Origin: Methylobacillus sp.
Lineage (GTDB): Bacteria > Pseudomonadota > Gammaproteobacteria > Burkholderiales > Methylophilaceae
DNA: 64,000 bases
Direction: 5' to 3'
NCBI GenBank assembly: GCA_031277395.1
Contig: JAITML010000076.1
Coordinates: forward strand, 1 to 64,000
The notes below the pieces were generated by a model, which saw nothing but the letters and a program-made list of their open reading frames with translations, made no database searches and was not told the DNA's origin. Positions 1-9,248 of the stretch are shown here, piece after piece. Numbering within the stretch: position 1 is the first letter of the stretch; every line of letters begins with the position of its first letter. The translations under genes and the position numbers were made by a program.

Positions 1-293
1 TAGTCAAGGATAGCTGTTGCATTCCGAAAATTCAGGCTGAACCCGGACCCGGAAACTATTTTTCCGGGAAAGTAAGTGGCAGGAGCAAATTTCCAGCCTT
101 TTTGATTTTTAATGACCCAGGCGCGTAGCTGATCATATTGGGGAGAATTGCGCTCCAATGTACAAGTCACTCCCCCATCAGCGGAATATATATAGAGGGT
201 GAGGTTGGACATATCCAAGCGTTCCACCGGAAAATCACTATCGCACCCCGCAAGGCAAAGGGCAGCGAACATCAATGGGGCGAATTTAATCAT
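1..293 (-). CDS. Putative lipoprotein, 5' part only (runs off the window)
   Basis: The frame opens with ATG at 293 and stays open to base 1 (97 codons seen). The product begins MIKFAPLMFAALCLAGCDSD, a short n-region and hydrophobic stretch ending in the lipobox LAGC, so Cys17 should be lipidated and the protein anchored to a membrane from the periplasmic side. Asp at +2 would favour inner-membrane retention under the E. coli Lol rule. The rest is a mixed soluble sequence with one further Cys and no family I recognise. An AGGT lies about 8 bases before the ATG. It lies downstream of glyQ on the same strand, where glyS would normally be. Function unknown; the lipoprotein call is fairly secure. 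Confidence 0.6.
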   Translation of the reverse strand, partial: MIKFAPLMFAALCLAGCDSDFPVERLDMSNLTLYIYSADGGVTCTLERNSPQYDQLRAWVIKNQKGWKFAPATYFPGKIVSGSGFSLNFRNATAILD

Positions 294-354
294 ATGCCAT
301 ACCTAATTATGCTTTTCAGAGGAATCAATTTCTTTGGCACAGGATTCCTTTGTG

Positions 355-468
355 TTACTCAACAGGATTGAACATCGGGTTCAGGTTTTTGCCAGTAGGC
401 AAACGCTTCATGCCCAGCGCGAGCGTTGCCGCAATCGGCATGGCGACATGCGTGAGTATCGTGGACAT
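355..468 (-). pseudogene. Truncated 5' remnant of a YdjM/DUF457-like membrane hydrolase gene
   Basis: Five bases after the glyQ stop an ATG opens a 37-codon frame ending in TAA. The first 24 residues (MSTILTHVAMPIAATLALGM plus KRLP) resemble the start of YdjM/DUF457 membrane-bound metal-dependent hydrolases, which usually begin M-P-T-I-x-[TS]-H-x-A-x-P and run to about 150-350 residues. Here the likeness stops after about 24 residues and a stop follows, so this reads as a decayed remnant rather than a whole gene. A genuine small protein cannot be excluded. The family assignment rests on a short motif remembered from the family, not on a search. Confidence 0.35.
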
Positions 469-473
469 CGCGC

Positions 474-1382
<909 letters not shown>

Positions 1383-1565
1383 TAATAGGATCGCTGTCGT
1401 TTGCGAAAAGGCTTTGATTCTACTTGGTTTTGAATGTCCGTAAAAGCGCAATGCCTTTGGAGACTCCCCATCCATATAGCGTGTGTGCAGAGACCAAGGC
1501 TTTCCGTTGGCATTGGGGAGAGCGTAATGGGGGAGCCGAGGTTGAGGCGAGGGATTTGTTTTCTT

Positions 1566-1893
1566 CCCTTCTGCCGCGCTGAGCAGCGCAGTCAAGACGG
1601 GGGATGTCGGCTCGCAACTGTTTGAGCCTTGGCAACGCGGCAGACCGCACGAACCCGGGATGCGACTGCCGCGAGAGGTTCGTGCAGAAGCTCCGTGGGC
1701 ACGCAAAAGAAAGTATCTCGCCTATCGGGGCGAGACCCGACTAAAGCAAGGTTGTTTGCTGTGATGCTCGCTTATTCTTCGGCAGGCTCGGGACGCGAAT
1801 ACCCCCTCTCCCCCACCCCTCTCCCACAAGGGGCGAGGGGCTTCCTCACACGATGGTATCGACCCTCGCTACGCTCTCCCTCAAGGGCGAGGG
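1566..1893. repeat. Mosaic intergenic repeat, copy A
   Basis: The gap between glyQ and lnt holds three modules found again near 43.2-43.6 kb and, in part, near 44.9-45.1 kb. Module 1 (1566-1638) matches 43286-43358 over 73 bases with a single difference by eye. Module 2 (1699-1754) carries GTATCTCGCC and GGGGCGAGACCCGACTA; it is the right half of a hairpin that is complete in copy B. Module 3 (1802-1845, with a second partial unit at 1871-1893) is a C-rich CCCTCTCC tract followed by GGGGCGAGGGGCTTCC. No convincing gene is seen here. The nature of the element is unknown; it behaves like a dispersed non-coding repeat. Confidence 0.8.
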
Positions 1894-1908
1894 GCTACGG
1901 GCAAGACT

Positions 1909-3399
1909 CTACTCGTTCTTTTCCCGCCTCCACAAAATCCCGAACGCCAGAAAAATCAATCCCACTATTGGCCAATTGCCCCAGCGCGCATAAGGCGTGG
2001 CGCCGGTGTAGCCTTGCGCTTGTCCGGTCAGTGCGGTGGTGGTGAAGTGAGGAGCTTGGGCAAGAACTTCGCCATTCGGCGCGATAATCGCCGTGGCGCC
2101 GGTGTTGGTCGCGCGCAGCATCATGCGCGCCGTTTCCAGCGCGCGTGTTTGTGAAATCTGCAAATGCTGATGCGCGGCGAGTGAGTGACCGTACCATGCG
2201 TCATTGCTTGCGTTGACGAGCAGCGTCGCTTCCGGCAACTGTCGGATGATTTCCTCGCCGAACACATCCTCGTAGCAAATGTTCAGCGCGACTTGCTGCC
2301 CCGCAATCGTCATCGGTTTTTGATCGGTAGCCCCGGAGGAGAGATCAGACAACGGGATATGCAGCAGATCGCGGTAAATCCAGCCGAGCGCGGATTTGAG
2401 CGGAATAAATTCGCCGAACGGCACGAGATGCGATTTACTGTATTTCTGTTCGGGCGCGATACCAAGGCTGAACATGCTGTTGAAATATTCGTCGCCGATT
2501 TTTTCCGGCGCGCCCACGAGTGTGTCGCCGCCAAAAGTTTTTGCGGGCGTGGCCAGCAATTCGCGATAATTCTGCGGAACCTCATGCCACAACAGCGGCA
2601 GCGCGGTTTCCGGCAGCACCACGAGTTGCGCGGGATGTTGCCGCGCGAGGTTGAGATAAGTCCGCAGCGCGTGATCGATATTTTCCGGCTGCCACTTCAT
2701 GTCCTGCGAAATATTGCCCTGCAACAAACTCACGCTGATGGGCGCGCCAACCGGCTCGCTCCATGCTGCAAATTTCATCGCGCCGCCACCGACCCAGATC
2801 ACCAGCATCGCAAACAGCAACCATCCACGCTGCGCTCTGCGCGCCCCGGACACGAACAACATCGCGATCAGCGCCGCCATTGCCGCCGCCGCAAGCGAAA
2901 CGCCAAACACACCCGCAACCGGCGCCCAGCCCGCCAATCCGCTGTACGGCACCTGCGAATAACCCAGCGTCATCCACGGAAAGCCCGTGAATATCCAGCT
3001 GAGTACCCATTCAAACAACACCCACGCGAACGGAAGCGCCCACATGCGATACCGCGAAAAGCACGCGCCCACCCACCCCGTCGCGGCCGGAAACAATGCG
3101 AGAAACGCGCAAAATGCGCCTGTGGCGAACGCCGCGAGTATGGCCGGCATTCCCCCGAAATCGTGCAGGCTGACGTAAATCCACGAAACCCCTGCGCCGA
3201 ATAATCCCAATCCGTAAAACCAGCCGAGCAAAAACCCGCGTCGCGGCGTATCCGCTTTGCATAACAGCAAAAACAAACCCGCCAAAGTCAAAATCGGAAC
3301 GGGATAAAGATAAAAAGGCGCATAGCCGAATACCGCCAATGCGCCCAAAAGCAAGGCGGCGCAGCGTTGGCGAAACGGGGTGACGAGCAGGTTGGGCAT
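1909..3399 (-). CDS. lnt: Apolipoprotein N-acyltransferase
   Basis: Lnt transfers an acyl chain from phospholipid to the free amine of the lipid-modified N-terminal Cys of lipoproteins, the last maturation step, at the periplasmic face of the inner membrane. The 496 residues show about six hydrophobic segments in the first 210 positions, then a nitrilase-type domain. The expected catalytic triad is present: Glu264 in VVLPETALP, Lys322 in YSKSHLVPFGEF and Cys375 in ALNICYEDVF. It closes the minus-strand run panB-panC-panD-lnt, 50 bases after panD. The lipoprotein genes in this window (the one at 1-293 and the sco gene at 39.5-40.1 kb) are potential clients. Confidence 0.96.
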   Translation of the reverse strand: MPNLLVTPFRQRCAALLLGALAVFGYAPFYLYPVPILTLAGLFLLLCKADTPRRGFLLGWFYGLGLFGAGVSWIYVSLHDFGGMPAILAAFATGAFCAFLALFPAATGWVGACFSRYRMWALPFAWVLFEWVLSWIFTGFPWMTLGYSQVPYSGLAGWAPVAGVFGVSLAAAAMAALIAMLFVSGARRAQRGWLLFAMLVIWVGGGAMKFAAWSEPVGAPISVSLLQGNISQDMKWQPENIDHALRTYLNLARQHPAQLVVLPETALPLLWHEVPQNYRELLATPAKTFGGDTLVGAPEKIGDEYFNSMFSLGIAPEQKYSKSHLVPFGEFIPLKSALGWIYRDLLHIPLSDLSSGATDQKPMTIAGQQVALNICYEDVFGEEIIRQLPEATLLVNASNDAWYGHSLAAHQHLQISQTRALETARMMLRATNTGATAIIAPNGEVLAQAPHFTTTALTGQAQGYTGATPYARWGNWPIVGLIFLAFGILWRREKNE

Positions 3400-3449
3400 G
3401 ACTTGTGTTTTGAGAAGACTCTCTACGCCTCTCCGCCCTGTCGGGCTGG

Positions 3450-3830
3450 TCAGGCGACTTGTACCGGAATCCCGCGCCGTTTGTCCTTGATGCGATTCAT
3501 TGCATCGACGTAGACCAGTTCCGGCTGGAATTTTTCGAGTTCGATTTCGTTATAGACCGCGTAGGTGGCGATGATGAGGATGTCGCCGGGCGCGGCTTTG
3601 CGGGCGGCGGCGCCGTTAACGGAGATGATGCCGGAATTGCGTTGCGCGCGGATGGCGTAGGTTGTGAAACGCTCGCCGTTGTTGACGTTGTAAAGCTCAA
3701 TCTGTTGATATTCGCGAATATCAGCCGCCTCCAGCAGCGCTTCGTCGATCGCGCAGGAACCCTCATAGTCCAGCTCCGAATGCGTGACGCGCACTCGGTG
3801 CAGCTTGGATTTGAGCATGGTTCTTTGCAT
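3450..3830 (-). CDS. panD: Aspartate 1-decarboxylase proenzyme
   Basis: PanD decarboxylates L-aspartate to beta-alanine for pantothenate and CoA synthesis. It is made as a zymogen that cleaves itself between Gly24 and Ser25, leaving a pyruvoyl group on the new N-terminus. Starting at the ATG at 3830, the product begins [13 protein letters not shown] and the motif YEGSCAID places Gly-Ser exactly at 24-25 as in the E. coli enzyme, which supports this start over the next Met. Length 126 is typical. Lies 29 bases after panC on the same strand, so all three pan genes of this pathway branch are together. Confidence 0.96.
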   Translation of the reverse strand: MQRTMLKSKLHRVRVTHSELDYEGSCAIDEALLEAADIREYQQIELYNVNNGERFTTYAIRAQRNSGIISVNGAAARKAAPGDILIIATYAVYNEIELEKFQPELVYVDAMNRIKDKRRGIPVQVA

Positions 3831-3859
3831 GGGTCTTTCCGGTCAATTGGGGACACGCA

Positions 3860-4690
3860 TTATAGCGCAAACTCGATATTGTCGATGAGGCGGGTTTTGC
3901 CGAGACGGGCTGCGCCCAGCGCGATCAATTCACGTTCATGCGACTCTGGCGGCAACAGCGTGTTCGCGCTGCGGATGGCGATGTAGTCGACGATCCAGCC
4001 AAGCTGCGTGAGGTATTGCTCGGTCTGCGTTTCGATTGCGGCGAAATCATGTTGCCCGCTTTGCGCGGCTTGCACGACTTGCAGCAGGGCGCGATGCAGA
4101 CGCGGCGCTTCGAGGCGCTCCGCCGGATTGAGATAGGCATTGCGCGAGCTCATCGCGAGCCCGTCGCTTTCACGCACGGTTTCGCCGCCGATGATCGTGA
4201 TGGGCAGATTCAGTTGCTGCGCCATCGCGCGCAAAATGAACAATTGCTGAAAATCCTTTTTGCCGAAAACGGCGACGGTGGGGCGCACCAGATTAAACAG
4301 TTTCAACACCACGGTCGCCACGCCACGAAAATGGCCGGGGCGCATCGCGCCGCAGAGTTGATCGGCGATGGGCGGCGGCTCAACCATGATCTGCTGCGGC
4401 GCCGGATACATCTCTTCGACGGTCGGCATGAATACGACATCGGCTCCGGCCGTTTCCAGCTTCGCACAATCCTGTTCCGGCGTGCGCGGATAACTCGCCA
4501 AATCCTCATTCACACCAAATTGCAGCGGGTTCACGAATATGCTCACGACCACGCAAGACGCATGTTCACGCGCAATTTTCACGAGTTGCAAATGACCATC
4601 GTGCAGATTGCCCATGGTCGGCACAAAGGCAATGCCGGTTTCACGCGCGAGGCGGTTGCGCAATTCGGTGATGGAGCGGAGGATTTCCAT
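3860..4690 (-). CDS. panC: Pantothenate synthetase (pantoate--beta-alanine ligase)
   Basis: PanC joins pantoate and beta-alanine with ATP hydrolysis to AMP and pyrophosphate. The 276-residue product has the nucleotidyl-transferase fold signatures: the PTMGNLHDGHLQLV block (residues 24-37) with His30 and His33, and a downstream AMSSRNAYLNPAER segment corresponding to the KMSKS-like loop. It takes pantoate derived from the PanB product and beta-alanine from PanD; both genes flank it. It is 18 bases downstream of panB, consistent with one transcript. Confidence 0.96.
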   Translation of the reverse strand: MEILRSITELRNRLARETGIAFVPTMGNLHDGHLQLVKIAREHASCVVVSIFVNPLQFGVNEDLASYPRTPEQDCAKLETAGADVVFMPTVEEMYPAPQQIMVEPPPIADQLCGAMRPGHFRGVATVVLKLFNLVRPTVAVFGKKDFQQLFILRAMAQQLNLPITIIGGETVRESDGLAMSSRNAYLNPAERLEAPRLHRALLQVVQAAQSGQHDFAAIETQTEQYLTQLGWIVDYIAIRSANTLLPPESHERELIALGAARLGKTRLIDNIEFAL

Positions 4691-4708
4691 GATTTAAAAA
4701 TTATTGAT

Positions 4709-5485
4709 TTAAAAACTATGCTCTGCCGTTGGGAACGTGCCGTTTTTCACCGCGCGAACGTAATTGGAAACGGCCATCTGTATGCTGTCCGCACCCGCCA
4801 TGAAATTGCGCACGAAGCGCGGCGACTTGCCCGGATAAATTCCCAGCATGTCGTGCAGCACGAGCACCTGCCCGTTGCAGCTCGGGCCTGCGCCTATGCC
4901 TATGGTCATCATGCTGGTTTCGTGACTGATGCGCGCGGCAAGCGCGGCGGGAACCATTTCCAGCACCAGCATTGCAGCGCCCGCCCATTCCAGCGCGATG
5001 GCGTCATCGAGGATTTTGCGCGCGCTTTCCGCATCACGACCCTGCACTTTGTAGCCGCCCAGTTCATGCACCGATTGCGGCGTGAAACCGAGGTGGGCGC
5101 ATACGGGAATGCCGTTTCCCACAAGCAGGCGCACAGCATCGGTCTTGTTGCCTTCAAGTTTCACCATATGCGCGCCGACTTCCACCAATGCGCGCGCGCT
5201 GTTGAGCGCGAGTGCAGGCGTGGCATCGCTGCCATAGGGAAGATCGGCGACGATGTAGCACTGCTTCGCGCCTGCGGAGACAAGTCGCGTGTGATACACC
5301 ATATCGGTCAGCGTCACGCCCAGCGTGTCTTTCGCGCCTTGCAACGCCATGCCGAGTGAATCACCGACCAGCAGCACATCCATTCCGGCGTTTTCGCACA
5401 GCGTTGCGAAGCTCGCGTCGTAGCATGTCAGCACGGCGATTTTTTCGCCGCGTGTTTTCATCGCAAGCAAATCGGCGAGCTTCAT
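4709..5485 (-). CDS. panB: 3-methyl-2-oxobutanoate hydroxymethyltransferase
   Basis: PanB adds a hydroxymethyl group from 5,10-methylene-tetrahydrofolate to alpha-ketoisovalerate, giving ketopantoate. The 258-residue product starts MKLADLLAMKTRGEKIAVLT and carries the metal-binding VGDSLGM segment and the conserved TIGIGAG loop near residue 195. The start ATG overlaps the stop of the kinase gene upstream by four bases (ATGA), which suggests translational coupling. The folate dependence of PanB fits its presence next to folK. Confidence 0.96.
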   Translation of the reverse strand: MKLADLLAMKTRGEKIAVLTCYDASFATLCENAGMDVLLVGDSLGMALQGAKDTLGVTLTDMVYHTRLVSAGAKQCYIVADLPYGSDATPALALNSARALVEVGAHMVKLEGNKTDAVRLLVGNGIPVCAHLGFTPQSVHELGGYKVQGRDAESARKILDDAIALEWAGAAMLVLEMVPAALAARISHETSMMTIGIGAGPSCNGQVLVLHDMLGIYPGKSPRFVRNFMAGADSIQMAVSNYVRAVKNGTFPTAEHSF

Positions 5486-6132
5486 GCGTCCAGCCTCGGA
5501 TTGAAATATTCGCGGCGGCCGCGCATCGCGAGTATGCGTTCCAGCAAAAGATCGAGCGCGTCCTCGCTGTCGATGACATTGAGATTGTCGTTGTTGACGA
5601 TGAGCAGTGGCGCGGTGTCGTAGTGGTGGAAAAAATCGCTGTAACTTTCCGCGAGGCGCGCGAGATAATCGCGGCTGATTTCATGCTCGTAGGGAACATT
5701 GCGTTGCTCGATGCGTTTCACCAATGTATCCACGGGCGTTTGCAGATAGATCACAAGGTCGGGTGTGGTGGTTTGCAATTGCAGATGCTCATAAATCTGG
5801 CGATAAAGCGCATATTCCTCGTCGCCGAGATTGAGCCGCGCGAACAGCGGGTCTTTTTCGAGAAAAAAATCCGCGACAGTGGCCTGATTGAACAAGTCGC
5901 GCTGACTCAGTTCACGCACCTGCTCCGCGCGCTGGAACAGAAAAAACAATTGCGTCGGCAAGGCATAGCGTTGCTGGTCCTGATAAAAACGCGGCAAAAA
6001 TGGATTCGCGCCCGCGTTTTCAAGCAGCAGATCAAGCGGAAAACGATCCGCGAGCAGGTGCGCGAGCGTGGTTTTGCCGCTGCCTATGGGGCCTTCGATG
6101 ACAATGTAAGGATAGCGCTCGATGAGGCTCAT
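5482..6132 (-). CDS. Deoxynucleoside kinase family protein
   Basis: The 216 residues begin MSLIERYPYIVIEGPIGSGK; GPIGSGKTT (14-22) is a P-loop. A DRFPLDLLLENAGANPFLP segment and later EQRNVPYEHEISRDYLARL match the deoxyadenosine/deoxyguanosine kinase group, which phosphorylates salvaged deoxynucleosides with ATP. It lies between folK and panB and overlaps both by four bases, an arrangement common in betaproteobacteria even though no metabolic link to folate or CoA is established. Substrate choice (dG, dA or dC) cannot be read from the sequence. Confidence 0.88.
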   Translation of the reverse strand: MSLIERYPYIVIEGPIGSGKTTLAHLLADRFPLDLLLENAGANPFLPRFYQDQQRYALPTQLFFLFQRAEQVRELSQRDLFNQATVADFFLEKDPLFARLNLGDEEYALYRQIYEHLQLQTTTPDLVIYLQTPVDTLVKRIEQRNVPYEHEISRDYLARLAESYSDFFHHYDTAPLLIVNNDNLNVIDSEDALDLLLERILAMRGRREYFNPRLDA

Positions 6133-6614
6133 GCAGCCATCCTGCGCACATTTTGGTCGGGCAATTTTTTGAGCAACGCATGCACCGCACCATGACCGGG
6201 AATTTCAAGATCGGGCGCGATCTCCGCGAGCGGAAACAACACAAAACCGCGCTCGTGCATGCGCGGATGCGGCAGCGTGAGTTGCGGGGAATTTATTTCG
6301 AGATCGTCGTACATCAGCAAATCCAGATCGAGTACGCGCGGCGCATTGGGAAAGCTGCGCTCGCGTCCATGCGCGTTTTCCAGCGCGAACAGCGCAGCAA
6401 GCAGTGCGGACGCTTGCAGTTCCGTGCGGACTTCAGCGACCGCGTTCACAAAATCCGGCTGATCGGCGTAACCCACGGGCGCGGTGCGATACAGCGCCGA
6501 TTGCGCTACAAGTTGCGTTTGCGGCAGATTGTTCAACTCCGCAAACGCACGCAACACCTGCTGTTCGGGATCTTGCAGATTGCTGCCGATGGCAATGTAG
6601 GCGCGATGGCTCAT
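6129..6614 (-). CDS. folK: 2-amino-4-hydroxy-6-hydroxymethyldihydropteridine pyrophosphokinase
   Basis: HPPK transfers pyrophosphate from ATP to 6-hydroxymethyl-7,8-dihydropterin in folate synthesis. The 161-residue product starts MSHRAYIAIGSNL, has the RTAPVGYADQPDFVNAV block and the metal- and substrate-binding RVLDLDLLMYDD and LPHPRMHERGFVLFPL blocks, all family hallmarks. It overlaps pcnB upstream and the kinase gene downstream by four bases each. Confidence 0.96.
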   Translation of the reverse strand: MSHRAYIAIGSNLQDPEQQVLRAFAELNNLPQTQLVAQSALYRTAPVGYADQPDFVNAVAEVRTELQASALLAALFALENAHGRERSFPNAPRVLDLDLLMYDDLEINSPQLTLPHPRMHERGFVLFPLAEIAPDLEIPGHGAVHALLKKLPDQNVRRMAA

Positions 6615-7987
6615 GTTTGCTGCGCCGCCGTTTCGTCGACGGGAGATGCGGAAGCCGGACGGCGCGAACGGCGACGGCGGCGTTTTTTGGTACCGCCGCT
6701 ATCGAGTACCAGCATTGCGGCGCGTTGTTCGGTATCGGCGGCGGCGAACGCATCCCACCATTCCACAAGCTCCATCGGCAACTCGCCCGACTGGCAGCGC
6801 AACAGCAGAAAATCATATCCGGCGCGGAAACGCGGATTTTCCAGCAGACGATAAGGCCGCTGTCCCGAACGTTGCTCAAAGCGCGGCTGGATGGCCCAGA
6901 TTTCCTTCATCATCACGCTGAAACGCTTGGTGATTGCGAGTTTTTCGGCCTGAATGTCGGAGATCTCATGCATCGCCTGTGCAAGCGCGGGCAACGGACG
7001 TTCGCCGTTCGCCTGCAATTTTTGCCACAGCGCCAATACCTCGTGCCACAGCAGCGCGGCGAATAAAAACGCGGGCGAAACCGGTTTGTCAGCCAGCACG
7101 CGCTCATCCGTGCTGCGCAATGCTAATGTCACAAACCGCTCGCCCAGCGGCTGCTCCAGCACCACATCCAGCATCGGCAGCAGCCCGTAATGCAGACCGT
7201 GCTCGCGCAAGGCATGCGCGCTTTCCATCGCGTGGCCGGAAAGAAAAAGCTTGAGCATTTCATCAAACAAACGCGCGGGCGGAACATCGTGCAGCAACTC
7301 GGCCAATTCGGGAATCGGCGCTTCGGTCGCGGGGTCGAGCTTCAGCCCAAGCTTGGCGGAAAGCCGCACCGCGCGCAACATGCGCACCGGGTCTTCGCGG
7401 TAGCGTGTTTGCGGCGAACCTATGATGCGCAACACGCCCGCCTTGAGATCGGGCAAGCCGTTAGTGAAATCGAGTACCTCCTCGGTGCCGGGATCGTAAT
7501 ACAGCGCGTTCGCGCTGAAATCGCGGCGCACCGCGTCCTCCTCGTGCGTGCCAAACACGTTGTCGCGCAAAATGCGTCCGCTGTCGGCCACTGTCGCATC
7601 GTCGTCGGCATCGAGATGGCTGCCGCGAAACGTGGAGACCTCTATGGTTTCCTGCCCGTGCATCACATGCACAATCCGAAAACGACGCCCGATGATGCGC
7701 GAACGACGAAACAGCCGCCGCACCTCTTCCGGCGTGGCATCGGTTGCCACGTCAAAATCCTTGGGGACGCGCTTCAAAATCAAATCCCGTACCGCGCCGC
7801 CGACCACAAATGCCGCAAACCCGGCCTTTTGCAGCCCCTCGACAGTTCTCAGCGCCGCCGGGCTGATGGCATTGCGCGCGATACCGTGGACGCGGCGCGG
7901 ATAACGATGCGCCTCATGCGGTGAAGCTGAAGCCTGCCCGCCTTTCGGTTTGTCTTTAAAGACACGTTGCAGCAGTTTTTTTATCAT
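6611..7987 (-). CDS. pcnB: Poly(A) polymerase I
   Basis: PcnB adds 3' A-tails to RNAs and so marks them for decay. The 458 residues show the class II nucleotidyl-transferase head: VVGGAVRDLI (61-70) and the catalytic DFD (77-79), then the RRSRIIGRRFRIVHV segment that separates poly(A) polymerases from CCA-adding enzymes. The C-terminus is strongly basic (GGTKKRRRRRSRRP), as expected for RNA binding by this group. It is the first gene of the minus-strand run down to lnt, so its upstream region should hold the main promoter. Confidence 0.93.
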   Translation of the reverse strand: MIKKLLQRVFKDKPKGGQASASPHEAHRYPRRVHGIARNAISPAALRTVEGLQKAGFAAFVVGGAVRDLILKRVPKDFDVATDATPEEVRRLFRRSRIIGRRFRIVHVMHGQETIEVSTFRGSHLDADDDATVADSGRILRDNVFGTHEEDAVRRDFSANALYYDPGTEEVLDFTNGLPDLKAGVLRIIGSPQTRYREDPVRMLRAVRLSAKLGLKLDPATEAPIPELAELLHDVPPARLFDEMLKLFLSGHAMESAHALREHGLHYGLLPMLDVVLEQPLGERFVTLALRSTDERVLADKPVSPAFLFAALLWHEVLALWQKLQANGERPLPALAQAMHEISDIQAEKLAITKRFSVMMKEIWAIQPRFEQRSGQRPYRLLENPRFRAGYDFLLLRCQSGELPMELVEWWDAFAAADTEQRAAMLVLDSGGTKKRRRRRSRRPASASPVDETAAQQT

Positions 7988-8046
7988 GGAACCATGCGTG
8001 TGGGACTAACGGCGGAATTATAACGCATGGCGGGAGAGCCCAAGTA

Positions 8047-8089
8047 AAACACCGCCCGCCCCGGATCTGTCGCGGGGTGAGCGGTGTTT
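8047..8089 (-). terminator. Hairpin between cupin gene and pcnB
   Basis: AAACACCGC (8047-8055) pairs with GCGGTGTTT (8081-8089), and inside it CCCCG (8059-8063) pairs with CGGGG (8073-8077). On the minus strand the hairpin is followed by TTT. It may be a second terminator after the cupin gene or a structure in the pcnB leader; the sequence alone does not decide. Confidence 0.45.
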
Positions 8090-8103
8090 CGCCTGGAGCA
8101 AAC

Positions 8104-8135
8104 AAAAACGCCGCCCTCCCTCGGGGAAGGCGGCG
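8104..8135 (-). terminator. Rho-independent terminator of the cupin gene
   Basis: On the minus strand, 19 bases after the cupin stop, CGCCGCCTTCCC pairs with GGGAGGGCGGCG (one wobble pair) across a 3-base loop and runs into TTTTTG. This is a classic intrinsic terminator. Confidence 0.8.
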
Positions 8136-8153
8136 CTTGATTTGAGCCGTGAT

Positions 8154-8510
8154 TTACAGCGGTTTGCGTTGCCCGACAAAGAAACCGAGGGCGCCGTGCG
8201 GAGTGCTGAAGATGATGTGATCGCCATCAGCGAAATAGAGCGCGTCACCGGCCTTGGCAACAAACTTCTTGCCGGTTTTGACTTCGGTCAGGTGAAATTC
8301 GCCTTCAACGACGAGCTTCATTTCTTCATAATCATAGGTGTAGTCCAGAGGATTGCCTGCATCCAGACGGAAAAAGCCCGCGCACAGCGGCTGATTTTTG
8401 TTGGCCGCGCTGGCAAGTTCGGATACAAAAACGTCGCCCAGAAATGCGCCCACACCGGGGATATTCAGGTTTGGCGGATCCTCGTGACGTGCTTGATGTT
8501 TGACTTTCAT
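8154..8510 (-). CDS. Cupin-domain protein, EutQ-like
   Basis: A 118-residue protein with one small beta-barrel cupin. The block DYTYDYEEMKLVVEGEFHLT (about 55-74) and AKAGDALYFADGDHIIFSTP (about 84-103) match cupin motifs 1 and 2, of the EutQ/DUF861 type; the usual metal-binding His residues are largely replaced by Glu, Tyr and Asp, so metal binding is uncertain. It stands alone, with its own terminator, and is divergent from the Fae-homologue gene at 8700. The shared upstream region could link their expression. Substrate unknown. Confidence 0.7.
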   Translation of the reverse strand: MKVKHQARHEDPPNLNIPGVGAFLGDVFVSELASAANKNQPLCAGFFRLDAGNPLDYTYDYEEMKLVVEGEFHLTEVKTGKKFVAKAGDALYFADGDHIIFSTPHGALGFFVGQRKPL

Positions 8511-8654
8511 TTCCTTCTCCTAAAAGTTGAGTTGAGTAACGCAAAATCGCGACTTCCATTAAATCGCCGTGGGCAGGCGCAGACAATTACACCTAAGGCG
8601 TACTCAATAAGAAGGACTTTTGCCCGGATGCGGGTGGTCAATTTTGTATAACAC

Positions 8655-8673
8655 AAGTAATATATTGTTACTT
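8655..8673. promoter_or_regulatory. Inverted repeat upstream of the fae-like gene
   Basis: AAGTAA (8655-8660) and TTACTT (8668-8673) form a perfect inverted repeat with a 7-base AT spacer, 27 bases before the start codon in the divergent cupin/fae intergenic region. It is placed where an operator could act. No regulator is identified. Confidence 0.3.
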
Positions 8674-8699
8674 TTATTCACACAGATGGAGATACGAAA

Positions 8700-9248
8700 A
8701 TGAGCGACAAAATTTATATGCGCGTGGGTGAAGCCCTGGTTGCAGGCGGCCCGCCCGGAACGGCTGCAGAACCGGAAGTAGCCATCGGCGACATGAGCGG
8801 CCCCATGGGCACGGCATTTGCCACGCTGCTCGGCGATCAGGTCAAAGGACATACGCGCGTGCTGGCGATCATGAATACCGATGTGATGGTACGCCCGGCG
8901 ACCATCATGGTCAGCAAAGTGACCGTGAACGACAGCCGCTATACCAATATCCTCATGGGTACGGTGCAGGCCGCGATTGCCAACGGCGTGCTCGACGCGG
9001 TGCGTAACGGCGACATTCCCAAGGAAAAAGCCAATGACCTCGGCATCATCGTATCGGTCTGGCTCAACCCCATCGTCGTGGATCAGAAGGATCTGGATCA
9101 CAAGATACTGTTCAACATCCACCGCGAAGCCACCGCCAAAGCCATCGCCAAAGCCATGCGCAACGAGCCGAGCATTGATTGGCTGCTTGAGAATCAGGAA
9201 AAGACGGTGCACAAGTACTATCAGATGGGGTTGGATGGCAAGCTTTAA
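8700..9248 (+). CDS. Formaldehyde-activating enzyme (Fae) homologue
   Basis: True Fae condenses formaldehyde with tetrahydromethanopterin. This 182-residue product matches the family along its length: VGEALVAGGPPG at the start, GTAFATLLGDQVKGHTRVLA, TIMVSKVTVNDSRYTNILMG, and IPKEKANDLGIIVSVWLNP. In the first block, however, the position that I align with the catalytic His17 of Methylorubrum Fae holds Glu (AAEPEVAIGD instead of AHIDLIIG), so the classical reaction is in doubt; divergent Fae paralogues are known and mostly uncharacterised. Its stop overlaps the start of the N-formylglutamate amidohydrolase gene (TAATG), implying coupled translation. I leave the symbol blank because of the missing residue. 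Confidence 0.85.
   Translation: MSDKIYMRVGEALVAGGPPGTAAEPEVAIGDMSGPMGTAFATLLGDQVKGHTRVLAIMNTDVMVRPATIMVSKVTVNDSRYTNILMGTVQAAIANGVLDAVRNGDIPKEKANDLGIIVSVWLNPIVVDQKDLDHKILFNIHREATAKAIAKAMRNEPSIDWLLENQEKTVHKYYQMGLDGKL

Noticed and set aside
1383-1706. Upstream extension of the glyQ frame by 108 codons
   Set aside because: That part encodes repeat module 1 and has no similarity to GlyQ; the conserved start is at 1382.
2185-3204. Long plus-strand open frame opposite lnt (339 codons)
   Set aside because: His/Arg/Gln-rich product with no family likeness; it is the antisense shadow of the well-supported lnt gene.
3938-5359. Plus-strand open frame of 473 codons opposite panC and panB
   Set aside because: Composition is that of an antisense shadow (many His, Arg and Ala) and both minus-strand genes are certain.
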